A stretch of DNA of 64,000 nucleotides. Origin: Sphingopyxis chilensis (GTDB taxonomy: Bacteria; Pseudomonadota; Alphaproteobacteria; Sphingomonadales; Sphingomonadaceae). The position numbers and the translations under genes were made by a program. Of this stretch, positions 18,440-27,034 are shown piece after piece; within the stretch, counting starts at the first letter, position 1; the number at the start of each line of letters is the position of its first letter. The notes below the pieces were generated by a model that was given only the letters and a program-made list of their open reading frames with translations, was not told the origin of the DNA and made no database searches. Location: the NCBI RefSeq assembly GCF_035930445.1, contig NZ_CP142394.1, forward strand, positions 1,025,501 to 1,089,500, written 5' to 3'.

Positions 18440-19417
18440 ATGCGGGCGTTGCAGGTGCGTGAATTGCGCGCCGGTCATGGCGGTGCGGGGCTGGCCGATC
18501 TGCCGGTGCCGGTCCCGGGTTCCGGCGAAGTGCGCGTGCGCGTGCGTGCGGCGGCGGTGAATTTCCCCGACCTTCTGATGACGTCCGGCGGATATCAGCT
18601 GAAACCGGGGCTTCCTTTCGTGTCGGGGCTGGAGTTCGCCGGAGAGGTCGACGCGGTGGGTGAGGGGGTGGCGGGCTGGACGGCGGGCGACAAGGTCGTC
18701 GGCGGGAATCGCTTTGGCGCGATGGCGGAATATGCCGTCGTTCCCGCGAGCGCGCTGCGAGCGAAACCCGACGGCCTGAGCTGGGACGAGGCCGCCGCCT
18801 ATCCGGTCGCCTATCTGACCGCCCATGTCGCGCTCGTCCGCTGTGCGCGAATCGAACCCGGCGAGTGGCTGCTCGTCCATGGTGCGGCGGGCGGCGTCGG
18901 GCTGGCGACGGTCGATCTGGCAAAGGCGCTGGGCGCGCGCGTGATCGCGGCGGCGGGCAGCGCCGAAAAGCGCGATGCGATCGCGCGGCTCTATGCGCCC
19001 GACGCGGTGATTGCGGCCGAGCCGGGCTTTCGCGAGGCGGTGAAGACGCTGACCGGCGGCAAGGGCGCCGATGTGATCTTCGATCCCGTCGGCGGCGATA
19101 TATTCGACGAATCGACACGCTGTATCGGTTTCGGCGGACGCCTGCTCGTCGTCGGCTTTGCCTCGGGCCGGATACCCGAAGTGTCGGTGAACATGCCGCT
19201 GATCAAGGGATTCTCGGTCGTCGGGGTGCGCGCGGGCGAATATGGCCGCCGCTTTCCCGAACGAGGCGCGGAGAATGTCGCCGCGATCGATGCGCTGGCC
19301 GCCGCGGGCAGGATCCGGCCGCACGTCCATGCCTCGCTCGACCTTGCCGACTGGCGCGAAGGCTTTGCGATGCTCGAGCGCCGCGAGGTGGTGGGGAAGG
19401 TCGTGCTGCGGCCGTGA
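18440..19417 (+). CDS. NADPH:quinone oxidoreductase family protein (zinc-independent MDR)
   Basis: 325 residues of the medium-chain dehydrogenase/reductase superfamily. The GroES-like N-terminus has AAAVNFPDLLMTSGGYQ and LEFAGEVDAVGEGV. The Rossmann domain has LLVHGAAGGVGLATVDLAKALGARVIAAAG, where the GAAGGVG motif marks the zinc-free quinone reductase branch. It probably reduces quinones or enones with NADPH in the cytoplasm. It is divergent from the endolysin gene. Confidence 0.88.
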   Translation: MRALQVRELRAGHGGAGLADLPVPVPGSGEVRVRVRAAAVNFPDLLMTSGGYQLKPGLPFVSGLEFAGEVDAVGEGVAGWTAGDKVVGGNRFGAMAEYAVVPASALRAKPDGLSWDEAAAYPVAYLTAHVALVRCARIEPGEWLLVHGAAGGVGLATVDLAKALGARVIAAAGSAEKRDAIARLYAPDAVIAAEPGFREAVKTLTGGKGADVIFDPVGGDIFDESTRCIGFGGRLLVVGFASGRIPEVSVNMPLIKGFSVVGVRAGEYGRRFPERGAENVAAIDALAAAGRIRPHVHASLDLADWREGFAMLERREVVGKVVLRP

Positions 19418-19511
19418 CGCCTCTTATATTGGGATAATTTTGCGACATCGTGCCGCCATGCCCGCGCCGGGGTGCCCGGCGAGTTCGCCGAACCATCTGA
19501 GAGGATATGAC

Positions 19512-19826
19512 GTGAAGACAGCTATTTTGATTGCCGCCTCGGTCGCGCTTTCGCTGCCGACGCTTGCCGCGGCGCAACAGCCGAAGGACGGCGGACGGAT
19601 GTTCGCGATGGTCGACGCCAATGGCGACGGCAAGCTCGACAGGGCCGAAGTCACCAGCATGATGGAAAAGCGCGCCGAGCGACGCGGCGACGCGAGCCTG
19701 AAGAGCCCGGAAAAGATCGACGCCTTCATCAAGCGCGCCGATGCCAACGGCGACGGCGCGGTGGACAAGGCCGAACTGGCGGCGATGCGCAAGGCGCGCG
19801 CCGCACCGCCGGCGCCGGCTGAGTAA
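19512..19826 (+). CDS. Secreted EF-hand protein
   Basis: 104 residues from a GTG at 19512, preceded by AGAGGA; an ATG five bases upstream is out of frame. The signal peptide (KTAILIAASVALSLPTLAAA) is followed by two canonical calcium-binding loops, DANGDGKLDRAE and DANGDGAVDKAE, about 45 residues apart, and a Pro-rich tail. It probably binds Ca2+ in the periplasm. Role unknown. Confidence 0.85.
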   Translation: MKTAILIAASVALSLPTLAAAQQPKDGGRMFAMVDANGDGKLDRAEVTSMMEKRAERRGDASLKSPEKIDAFIKRADANGDGAVDKAELAAMRKARAAPPAPAE

Positions 19827-19833
19827 CCGGGGA

Positions 19834-19862
19834 CGCGGCCGGGCTGGACGGGCCCGGCCGCG
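19834..19862. terminator. Hairpin between convergent EF-hand and TauE genes
   Basis: A perfect 11-bp stem (CGCGGCCGGGC and complement) with a 7-base loop, 8 bases after the EF-hand stop and 15 bases before the end of the TauE gene. It could serve both strands; no U-run. Confidence 0.55.
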
Positions 19863-19876
19863 GATTCGCGGCGCGT

Positions 19877-20620
19877 TCAGCCGGCGGCGATCCGGATCGC
19901 CTGGACAAGGAAGGTCGCGCCGATGATCGTGACGAGCCAGCGGCGGCTCGCGCGGAAATGCGCCTCGCTGATGCGGTCGAGGATCGCGGCGCCGACCATG
20001 ATGCCCGCCATCGACGCGAGCACCGCGATCACGGTGACGCTCAGAGGGACGATGTCGCGCGCCTGGGCGCCGAGCAGCAGCGCGCCGTAGACGAAAATTT
20101 TCGACGCGTGGCCGATCGCCTGCATCACCGCCTTGGTTGCCACAACCTGATGCCGGTTCAGCTTGCTATGGATGAAGAGCAGGTCGGTCACCGGGCCCGA
20201 AACACCCGAAACGAGCGCAAGACCGGTCGAGACGAAGCCGCCGCCGATCGCGTGCCAGCGATTGGTCGCGTCGAGCGCCAGCCAGCGTTCGGGCAGCCAG
20301 ACGAGGATCGGCAGCAGGCCGAGGCCAAGAAAGACGTAGAATTTGGTTGGGGTGAGGACCAGCAGCGAGAAGAAGCCGATAGCCGCCGCTGCGCCGATCC
20401 CGAACCATGCGAGGACGGGCCAGGCGACGTGTGCGCGGTGCCATGTGGCGCGCCAGACATTCGACGCGAACTGGATGACGCCATGGAGCGCGAGCGCGGT
20501 GGTCGCGGGCAGCATCCATGCGAGCACCCCCATGAATAGGAGCCCGCCCGCCATGCCGAAAATGCCCGAGAGGATGGAAGTAAGGAATGCGGCGGCAACG
20601 ATCAAAAGGCCTGCCTGCAT
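19877..20620 (-). CDS. TauE/SafE family membrane permease
   Basis: 247 residues from the ATG at 20620; an upstream in-frame ATG adds a charged, unconserved stretch. About seven or eight hydrophobic helices are visible, with the family's first-repeat pattern FLTSILSGIFGMAGGLLFMGVL and the second-repeat GFVSTGLALVSGVSGPV. Members are thought to export sulfite or other organosulfur-derived anions. The substrate cannot be told, and no sulfur-metabolism gene adjoins. Confidence 0.82.
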   Translation of the reverse strand: MQAGLLIVAAAFLTSILSGIFGMAGGLLFMGVLAWMLPATTALALHGVIQFASNVWRATWHRAHVAWPVLAWFGIGAAAAIGFFSLLVLTPTKFYVFLGLGLLPILVWLPERWLALDATNRWHAIGGGFVSTGLALVSGVSGPVTDLLFIHSKLNRHQVVATKAVMQAIGHASKIFVYGALLLGAQARDIVPLSVTVIAVLASMAGIMVGAAILDRISEAHFRASRRWLVTIIGATFLVQAIRIAAG

Positions 20621-20738
20621 ATCCTTGCGCTTTCCGTTGGTGCGCGGCACCGCGCGTCGATGGCATTGCGGCGCAGCGCGGCGCCGGGGCCCCTTGGCGC
20701 GCAATCCTGTCAGGATGCTGTCGATTGTCAGGTAAAAT

Positions 20739-20815
20739 TGGTCGGGACGAGAGGATTCGAACCTCCGACCCCCACACCCCCAGTGTGATGCGCTACCAGG
20801 CTGCGCTACGTCCCG
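20739..20815 (-). tRNA. tRNA-Pro (GGG)
   Basis: The minus strand folds as a full cloverleaf. Acceptor CGGGACG pairs with CGTCCCG, the D-arm is GCGCAGCCTGGTAGCGC, anticodon stem CACAC/GTGTG encloses loop TGGGGGT (anticodon GGG), and the T-loop is GGTTCGAATCC. CCA is encoded at 20741-20739. The roughly 280 bases to yajC contain no recognisable gene. Confidence 0.95.
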
Positions 20816-21093
20816 ACCGGCCCGATTGGGCAGGCGAGGCCCCTAGCGCGCCTTGGCGGGGGATGCAAGGCTCTCCTGAGCAAAGTCGAAGCAGGGGGAT
20901 GGTTGCTTTACGGCCGATTGACGCCGCGGGCTTGATCTTGCGGTCCGGAACCCCATTTCGGCCGCGCTTGCCATGGGGGAGGGGCGCGCACGACCGGTTG
21001 CGCGCACGGCCCCTGCATGATAGGCGCCGCGCCATATTTGCGCGCTCGCTCCGGAGGGGATCGGGCGCTGCCTGTAACGAAAGTTCTTCATCC

Positions 21094-21423
21094 ATGTCGA
21101 CGCAATTGCTTCTGACCCAGGCGGCCGGATCGGGCGGCGGGGCTGCCGGTTTCCTGATGCTGGTCCCCTATCTGCTGATCTTTGCGGTGTTCTGGTTCTT
21201 CCTGATCCGCCCGCAGCAGGTGCGCGCGAAGGAACATCGCGCCAAGGTCGCGGCGGTGAAGCCGCGAGATCAGGTGGTGACCGGCGGCGGCATCGTCGGC
21301 AAGATCACGCGCGTCGATGATGATTTCGTCGATGTCGAAATCGCACAGGGCGTCAAGATCAAGGTCGTGAAGTCGACCCTCGCCGACGTTCTGCAGCCCG
21401 GTGGCAAGCCCGCCAACGACTGA
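21094..21423 (+). CDS. yajC: Preprotein translocase subunit YajC
   Basis: 109 residues. A single membrane helix (FLMLVPYLLIFAVFWFFLIR) is followed by the family motif RPQQ and a soluble domain with VKPRDQVVTGGGIVGKI. YajC belongs to the SecD-SecF-YajC accessory complex of the Sec translocon. secD follows 56 bases later and secF after that, the usual order. Confidence 0.95.
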   Translation: MSTQLLLTQAAGSGGGAAGFLMLVPYLLIFAVFWFFLIRPQQVRAKEHRAKVAAVKPRDQVVTGGGIVGKITRVDDDFVDVEIAQGVKIKVVKSTLADVLQPGGKPAND

Positions 21424-21479
21424 CGCGGCGGGGCCGGCTCTCTCTGCGGCCTCCGCTCTTGCTATCGGATTTCTAGACC

Positions 21480-23093
21480 ATGCTCGATTTCCCGCGCTGG
21501 AAGACCATCGGCATCAGCATCATCCTGCTGCTCGGTATTCTCTTCTCTATTCCCAGTTTCCTGCCCACCAAGACGTTCGAGAGCCTGCCGGGCTTTGCGC
21601 AGGCGAAGGTCAATCTGGGGCTGGACCTGGCCGGCGGCAGCCACTTGCTGCTCGAGGCCGACATCGCCGACCTGCGCAAGACGCAGCTCACCAACATGGA
21701 AAAGACGGTGCGCACCGCGATGCGCGGCGACAGCGGTCCCGACGACGATATCGCGATCGGCGAACTGTCGACGGCGGGCGGCAAGATCAGCTTCCTCGTC
21801 CGCGACCAGGCGCAGCTCGACGAAGCGCGCGAGCGACTGTTCAGCGAGACGCAGGGCGCGGGGCTGACCGGGCAGCGCGACTGGAACATCAATGTCGTCG
21901 ATTCGCAGCGGATCGAGATGACCCCGACGAGCGCCGGACAGTCGCAGGCGGTCGCGAACGCGATGGATACCGCGCGCGACATCATCGACAAGCGCGTCAA
22001 TGCCCTCGGTACGCGCGAACCGACGATCATCCGCGAAGGCGACGACCGCGTCGTCGTGCAGGTTCCGGGGCTTCAGGACCCCGCCGCGCTCAAGGAATTG
22101 ATCGGCAAGACCGCGCGGCTCGAATTTCGCATGGTCGACACCAACGCCGACCCGGCCGAAGCCGCCGCGGGCCGCGTGCCGGTGGGCAGCGAGATCGTCC
22201 CCTATGCCGAGGGCGAGGGCAATGGCGCGGCTTTCGAAGTGCTCCGCCGCCAGGTGATGATCAGCGGCGAACAGCTGATCAACGCGCAGCAAAGCTATGA
22301 CCCGCAGAGCAATCAGCCGGTCGTGTCGATCCGCTTCGATTCGGGCGGGTCGAGCACCTTTGCCAAGGTGACCGCGCAGAATGTCGGCAAACGATTCGCC
22401 ATGGTGCTCGACGGCAAGGTGCTGTCGGCGCCGTCGATCAACGAGCCGATCCTGGGCGGCAGCGCGCAGATTTCGGGTAGCTTCAGCGTCGCGAGCGCCA
22501 ATGCGCTGGCGATCTCGCTGCGTTCGGGCGCTTTGCCGGTGAAGATGACCGTGGTCGAGGAGCGCACCGTTTCGCCCGAGCTCGGTCAGGATTCGATCGA
22601 AAAGGGCGTGCTGGCGGGGATCATCGCGACGGTCTCCGTGCTGACGCTGATGCTCGTCGTCTATGGCCGTTTCGGCGTCTATGCGAACCTTGCGCTGATC
22701 TTCAACGTCTTCCTGATCATCGCGATCATGGCCGCGTTCAACGCGACGCTGACCCTTCCCGGCATCGCCGGCTTCGTGCTCACCGTCGGCGCGGCGGTCG
22801 ACGCGAACGTGCTGATCAACGAGCGCATTCGCGAAGAACTGAAACGCGGGCGGCGGCCGTTCCAGGCGGTCGAGCTCGGCTATACCGAGGCAAGCCGCGC
22901 GATTTTCGACGCGAACGTCACCAATGTCATCGCCGCGGGGCTGATGTTCTGGTTCGGTTCGGGCCCGATCAAGGGCTTTGCGGTGGTGCTGACCATCGGC
23001 ATCGTCACCAGCGTCTTCACCGCCGTCACCGTCACGCGCATGTTCGTCGCCCACTGGCTGCGAACCAATCGCCCGACGACGATCAATATCTAA
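21480..23093 (+). CDS. secD: Protein translocase subunit SecD
   Basis: 537 residues. SecD uses the proton-motive force with SecF to pull preproteins through the Sec channel. The first membrane helix is followed by VNLGLDLAGGSHLLLE (motif D1), then the periplasmic P1 domain. Six membrane helices in the C-terminal half include GFVLTVGAAVDANVLINERI (D4-type). ATG start immediately upstream of MLDFPRWK. Confidence 0.97.
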   Translation: MLDFPRWKTIGISIILLLGILFSIPSFLPTKTFESLPGFAQAKVNLGLDLAGGSHLLLEADIADLRKTQLTNMEKTVRTAMRGDSGPDDDIAIGELSTAGGKISFLVRDQAQLDEARERLFSETQGAGLTGQRDWNINVVDSQRIEMTPTSAGQSQAVANAMDTARDIIDKRVNALGTREPTIIREGDDRVVVQVPGLQDPAALKELIGKTARLEFRMVDTNADPAEAAAGRVPVGSEIVPYAEGEGNGAAFEVLRRQVMISGEQLINAQQSYDPQSNQPVVSIRFDSGGSSTFAKVTAQNVGKRFAMVLDGKVLSAPSINEPILGGSAQISGSFSVASANALAISLRSGALPVKMTVVEERTVSPELGQDSIEKGVLAGIIATVSVLTLMLVVYGRFGVYANLALIFNVFLIIAIMAAFNATLTLPGIAGFVLTVGAAVDANVLINERIREELKRGRRPFQAVELGYTEASRAIFDANVTNVIAAGLMFWFGSGPIKGFAVVLTIGIVTSVFTAVTVTRMFVAHWLRTNRPTTINI

Positions 23094-23108
23094 AGGAGGG
23101 ACCGAAAG

Positions 23109-24089
23109 ATGCGCCTGCTCAAACTCGTCCCCGACGACACCAATTATGATTTCCTGAAGTGGCGCAAGTTCGCCTCTTTCATGAGCTTTTTCCTGGTCGT
23201 GATTTCGATCGCGCTGGTCGCGGTAAAGGGGCTGAACCTCGGCATCGACTTCGTCGGCGGCCAGTCGGTTCGCGTCGAATTCACCCAAACGATGCCGCCG
23301 ATCGAGGATATCCGCGAAGCCGTGGGCGAGATCGGCGTCGGCGAGGCGACGATCCAGCAATTCGGGTCGGACCGTGCGGTGTCGATCCGCACGGCGCTTC
23401 CCGATGGCGACAAGGCCGCCGCCGAGCGTGCGGGGCAGCAGCTTGTGGCGGGCATCAAAAAGGCTTTTCCGACCGCGAAGACCGGATCGGTCGAAACCGT
23501 GTCGGGCAAAGTGTCCGAAGAGCTGCTGCGCACCGGCGCGATCAGCCTCGCGCTCGCGATGCTCGGCATCTCGATCTATATCTGGATCCGCTTCGAATGG
23601 CAGTTCGGCGTCGGCGCGCTCGGCCGCCTGTTCCACGAAGTCGCGCTGACCTTCGGCTTTTTCGCGGTGACGCAGATCCAGTTCGACCTCAACAGCGTCG
23701 CGGCGCTGCTGACGATTGTCGGTTATTCGCTCAACGACACGATCGTGGTTTATGACCGCATTCGCGAGAATCTGAAAAAATATCGCAAGATGGACATTGT
23801 CCCGCTGCTCAACCTCAGCATCAACGAGACGCTGGCGCGGACCGTGATGACCAGCGTGTCGATCCTGCTCGCGCTCGGCGTGCTGCTGGTGATGGGCCCC
23901 GACGTCATTTTCGGCTTTACCGCCGCGATGCTGTTCGGCGTGTTCGTCGGCACCTATTCGTCGATCCTGATGTCGACCCCGGTTCTCGTGTGGCTGAAGG
24001 TCGGCCCGCACAGTTTCGTGCCGCGCGTCTCGGCCGCGACCGAGGGCGGCGAACGGGTCGAGCGCAAGGACGACGGCGCGGTCGTCTGA
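23109..24089 (+). CDS. secF: Protein translocase subunit SecF
   Basis: 326 residues, starting 15 bases after secD with AGGAGG upstream. The N-terminus has LNLGIDFVGGQSVRVEF and the membrane part has IVGYSLNDTIVVYDRIREN, the F4-type motif, then ETLARTVMTSVSILLAL. It is SecD's partner in the inner membrane. The C-terminal tail is charged and unconserved. Confidence 0.97.
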   Translation: MRLLKLVPDDTNYDFLKWRKFASFMSFFLVVISIALVAVKGLNLGIDFVGGQSVRVEFTQTMPPIEDIREAVGEIGVGEATIQQFGSDRAVSIRTALPDGDKAAAERAGQQLVAGIKKAFPTAKTGSVETVSGKVSEELLRTGAISLALAMLGISIYIWIRFEWQFGVGALGRLFHEVALTFGFFAVTQIQFDLNSVAALLTIVGYSLNDTIVVYDRIRENLKKYRKMDIVPLLNLSINETLARTVMTSVSILLALGVLLVMGPDVIFGFTAAMLFGVFVGTYSSILMSTPVLVWLKVGPHSFVPRVSAATEGGERVERKDDGAVV

Positions 24090-24112
24090 GGCCCGATATC
24101 GGAAAAACCGGC

Positions 24113-24139
24113 GCCGGTCCGCTGTTCGAGCGGGCCGGC
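24113..24139 (+). terminator. Hairpin after secF
   Basis: An 11-bp stem with one G-U pair (GCCGGTCCGCT / AGCGGGCCGGC) and a GTTCG loop, between secF and the convergent glycosyltransferase gene. TTGTCGT follows; not a strong U-run. Confidence 0.5.
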
Positions 24140-24149
24140 GTTGTCGTAT

Positions 24150-25316
24150 CTAGCGCCCCGCGCAGCGCCGCAGATGGTCGGCGAGTTCGCGTCCGTTGCG
24201 ATCCCAGTCGAAGCGTCCGCCGAGGCTGGCCGCCACGCCGGACGGCGCGGGAGGATCCGCGATTACGGCTCGCACCGCGTCGGCGATCGCTTCGGGCGTG
24301 CGGGCGACGATGCGGCCCGCTACGGGCGAGGTGACGAGTTCGGCGGCACCGCCCGCGTCGCTGATCACGATCGGCGTGCCGCAGGCGAGCGCCTCGACCC
24401 ACGCATTGGCGAGGCCTTCACTGACCGAAGGCATAACGACGACGTCGGCCGCGCGATAGAGTTGCGGCAGGTCGGCGTTGGCGACGGAACCCAGAAAATG
24501 GACGCGGGGTTCGACGCCGAGGTCGCGCGCGCGCGCGCGGTAGCGGGCTTCCTCTTCGCCGGCCCCGGCGATCCAGTAATGGATGCCCGGCAGCGCGGGC
24601 AGGGCGTCGATCACCAGCGCCTGTCCCTTGCGCGCGATGAGCGCGCCGACCGTCAGGATCGCGGGGGCGCCCCCCATGCCGAGCGCGGCGCGCGCCGCAG
24701 CGCGGTCGCCGGGGTGAAAGCGTGCGGTGTCGATCCCCGTATAATGGACGGCGACCTTGGCCGGATCGATGCCGATGGCGGCCATATCGCAGCGCATCGC
24801 GTCGGAGACGGCAAGCAGGCCCGCGGCTTTCGCGCCGGCTTCGATCACTTGCGACCGTGTCGCGGGATCATGGCCGAAATGGCTGATGTCGGCGCCGCGG
24901 GCCTTGACCGAAAAGGGGAGGCCGAGGGCATCGGCGACGCGCATCGCCGCGGGGCCGTCGGGATAGAAGAATTGCGCGTCGACGACGTCGAACGGGCGAT
25001 CGTGCACGGCGGTAAGGACAGCGCGCGCGACCGCTGCCGGGTTGAAGCGCGCGCCGTAGCGCGGGATCAAGGTGAAGCGCGGGCGCAGGACGGTGAGGCC
25101 GTTCCGTTGCTCGGCCGGCGGCAGATCGCGAAGCGCGCGGTAGCGCCGGTGAAGCGACAGCGGAAAGGGGGGCAGGCCGACCGGGGCGACGATCGTGAGG
25201 TCGATCCCGGGCTCTGCGGCGAGCGCGCGAAGGCTCTTCTCGACGAACAGGCCGAAGTTGGGGCGCGCGGCGTCGGGGAAGAGGGTTGCGATGCTGAGGA
25301 CGCGGAGGGGGGGCAT
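24150..25316 (-). CDS. Glycosyltransferase family 4 protein
   Basis: 388 residues from the ATG at 25316. The longer upstream frame is translated repeat DNA (25332-25408), so it was discarded. A GT-B fold is indicated by LRVLSIATLFPDAARPNFG at the N-terminus and by the donor-site region MPSVSEGLANAWVEALACG, the E-x7-E motif of retaining GT1/GT4 enzymes. It probably builds a polysaccharide or glycolipid. It stands alone, so the acceptor is unknown. Confidence 0.88.
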   Translation of the reverse strand: MPPLRVLSIATLFPDAARPNFGLFVEKSLRALAAEPGIDLTIVAPVGLPPFPLSLHRRYRALRDLPPAEQRNGLTVLRPRFTLIPRYGARFNPAAVARAVLTAVHDRPFDVVDAQFFYPDGPAAMRVADALGLPFSVKARGADISHFGHDPATRSQVIEAGAKAAGLLAVSDAMRCDMAAIGIDPAKVAVHYTGIDTARFHPGDRAAARAALGMGGAPAILTVGALIARKGQALVIDALPALPGIHYWIAGAGEEEARYRARARDLGVEPRVHFLGSVANADLPQLYRAADVVVMPSVSEGLANAWVEALACGTPIVISDAGGAAELVTSPVAGRIVARTPEAIADAVRAVIADPPAPSGVAASLGGRFDWDRNGRELADHLRRCAGR

Positions 25317-25331
25317 CCGATCAACCCCGGG

Positions 25332-25408
25332 CGTCATTGCGAGCGAAGCGAAGCAATCCAGGGTTTGCGTTAACCGCCCTGGATTGCTTCGCTTCGCTCG
25401 CAATGACG
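25332..25408. repeat. Inverted repeat of the CGTCATTGCGAG family
   Basis: Two perfect 32-base arms (25332-25363 and 25377-25408) beginning CGTCATTGCGAGCGAAGCGA and its complement, with a 13-base spacer. Other members are at 31805-31886, 33757-33849 and 57898-57981. It lies upstream of the glycosyltransferase gene and downstream of the XRE gene. Confidence 0.92.
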
Positions 25409-25435
25409 AATCCCGCCATGTGGTGGGTCATGGGT

Positions 25436-25996
25436 TTACAGCGACCGGAGCAAGCGGACGGCGACCGCGGCCCAAGGCGGGTTGCTCACGACCTGCTGGC
25501 GCTGGCTGGTGCCGAGCGGGAGCAGGTGCAGCTTTTGGCCATCGACGTTGAGCAGGCGGGCAAAGAAGAAGCGGCCGGCGGGGCGAGGGACGAGCAGGTC
25601 GCGATTGAGCGCGCTGGCCCAGTCGCCCTCGATCCGGCGGCACCAGATTTCATCACCCGCGCGATAGTCGCCGATCGACGAGGTGACGCGCACCGCGACC
25701 ATATCCTCGCCCGGACGCGCGGTGAGCGCCTGTTCGATGCGTGTCGGCGCCTGCGCGCCCTCGGCACCGAGCAGCGCGGTGATCGTGAGCTGCGTGTCCT
25801 GCGGCAGCTGGACGAGTTCGGCGGCATCGACGCCGAGCGCGGCGGCGATGCGGTTCATCCAGCCGAGCGACAGCGTGCGCGTGCCGGTTTCGAGCCGGCC
25901 GATCGTCTGCGCGGTGGTCGGCGGAACGCAGCGCTGGCCGACTTCCTCGAGCGTCAGGCCCTTGGCACGGCGGACGGAACGAATGCTGTTGATCAT
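25436..25996 (-). CDS. XRE-family transcriptional regulator
   Basis: 186 residues. The N-terminal Cro/CI-type helix-turn-helix (about 5-60) reads LTLEEVGQRCVPPTTAQTIG followed by RLETGTRTLS. The C-terminal part (about 85-180) is beta-rich, with MVAVRVTSSIGDYRAGDEIW and FFFARLLNVDGQKLHLLPLG, resembling an S24/LexA-type dimerisation domain but without an obvious Ser-Lys dyad. It diverges from the DUF6456-like gene. The 88 bases between them hold AACC-N5-GGTT and TTTCCTACAA sites, plausible operators. By analogy with XRE repressors of gene transfer agents it may repress that locus, which is inference. Confidence 0.82.
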   Translation of the reverse strand: MINSIRSVRRAKGLTLEEVGQRCVPPTTAQTIGRLETGTRTLSLGWMNRIAAALGVDAAELVQLPQDTQLTITALLGAEGAQAPTRIEQALTARPGEDMVAVRVTSSIGDYRAGDEIWCRRIEGDWASALNRDLLVPRPAGRFFFARLLNVDGQKLHLLPLGTSQRQQVVSNPPWAAVAVRLLRSL

Positions 25997-26013
25997 ATGG
26001 CCGACCCTTGAAT

Positions 26014-26041
26014 AACCAAATCGGTTTCTTCTTTCCTACAA
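26014..26041. promoter_or_regulatory. Shared upstream element C (AACC-N5-GGTT plus TTTCCTACAA)
   Basis: Between the divergent XRE and DUF6456-like genes. AACC-AAATC-GGTT (26014-26026) is an inverted repeat. TTTCCTACAA (26032-26041) is identical to the core of elements A and B and points toward the DUF6456-like gene, 44 bases from its ATG. The ATATGGTTC half found at A and B is not placed the same way here. Confidence 0.5.
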
Positions 26042-26084
26042 AATAATCCAGTGTCAAGCCCGGCGTGTAGCAAAGGAGAATCGC

Positions 26085-26542
26085 ATGACCGCACGCCGCC
26101 TCGAAACGCGCATCCACCCCGACGACCGGATCGATCCCGGCAAGACGGGGCCGCAGGTGATGCGGCATGTGACGGTGAATGTCGGCGAAAGCCCGATCGG
26201 CTGGCTGGCGTCACGCGGGATGCTCACCCCCGCGCAACTGGGCGCGGGCGAGCGGTTGCGCGCCGATTACGAGCGCGCGGGCCTGTCGTCGCGCGTGACG
26301 ATGCGCTGGGACGCCGCGCCGCCCGGAAAGAGCCGGGGCGGTGCCCGCGCGACGCGCACCGGCGCTTTCACGCGGCGCTCGATGCGGTGGGGCCGGGGCT
26401 GGCCGATATTTGCTGGCGCGTGATTTGCGCGGGGGAGGGGATTGGCGGCGCAGAGAAAGGGCTGGGGTGGCCGGCGCGGTCGGGCAAGCTGGTGTTGGGG
26501 CTGGCGCTCGACCGGCTGGCGCGCTTTTACGGGACGGGGTGA
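26085..26542 (+). pseudogene. DUF6456-like protein, frameshifted
   Basis: A strong AAAGGAG precedes the ATG. The first frame reads VGESPIGWLASRGMLTPAQL and AGERLRADYERAGLSSRVTM, then degenerates after MRWDAAPPGKSRGG. The next frame takes over with RRFHAALDAVGPGLADICWR and ends GWPARSGKLVLGLALDRLAR-FYGTG at 26542. Together the halves give one DUF6456-like protein of about 150 residues, broken by a one-base loss near 26335-26365 (or a sequencing error in a G/C-rich run). DUF6456 is, to my knowledge, found in GafA-type GTA activators. It diverges from the XRE gene. Confidence 0.7.
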
Positions 26543-26599
26543 TGAGAATGGCGGGTTGCGACCGATTGCTGACGTCGCAAATTCCGCTATTCTCAACAA

Positions 26600-26977
26600 A
26601 TGGCGGAATGTTCACAAGTCATCTATGTCGCGGACGGTTGGATAACGGAAGCAATTGCGAACCAAGCGGTCGAAAAGGGCGAGGCAATTGATAGCGAGTT
26701 TTCGTTGATCCTCGACGCTTTGATGTCAGATGCACCTGCAAAGGGGTGGGCAGTCCTTAAGGCGATCTCTCAAGATCGGCGGGTAAGCGCTGTAGATGAC
26801 GTGTTCGGCATGGGGCCTCTCAGTTCATTCATATTGCATCACGGCATGGACTTTCGGAAGGCCATCCACGAGTTCTGGAACATGCATCAAGGGTTTCAAG
26901 AGCAATACAAGATGGTTGTGTTCTGTGATCTCGCGGAAGCAATAATCTCTCCCGACAATATTGCTGGCAACCGATAG
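26600..26977 (+). CDS. Hypothetical protein, DUF6869-like
   Basis: 125 residues, predominantly helical, with WITEAIANQAVEKGEAIDSE, LILDALMSDAPAKGWAVLKA and MGPLSSFILHHGMDF. The W...GPL...HG layout resembles DUF6869 proteins, which have no known function. The gene is visibly lower in G+C than its neighbours and uses codons they avoid, so it was probably acquired. Start: ATG at 26600, without a clear ribosome-binding site. Confidence 0.6.
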   Translation: MAECSQVIYVADGWITEAIANQAVEKGEAIDSEFSLILDALMSDAPAKGWAVLKAISQDRRVSAVDDVFGMGPLSSFILHHGMDFRKAIHEFWNMHQGFQEQYKMVVFCDLAEAIISPDNIAGNR

Positions 26978-27034
26978 GTCGCGAGGCCGTCCCAGCTTCC
27001 GCTTCCCACCCCAAAGTAGACGGTAGGGGGGCGA

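Noticed and set aside
20739-20815. tRNA-Pro as an integration site
   Set aside because: No integrase or direct repeat of the tRNA 3' end was found nearby.
25317-25403. Longer N-terminus of the glycosyltransferase
   Set aside because: The extra residues are translated from the CGTCATTGCGAG repeat, and the ATG at 25316 begins the conserved sequence.
26085-26423. Complete 112-residue protein in one frame
   Set aside because: The conserved C-terminal half lies in another frame, so the gene is better described as frameshifted.
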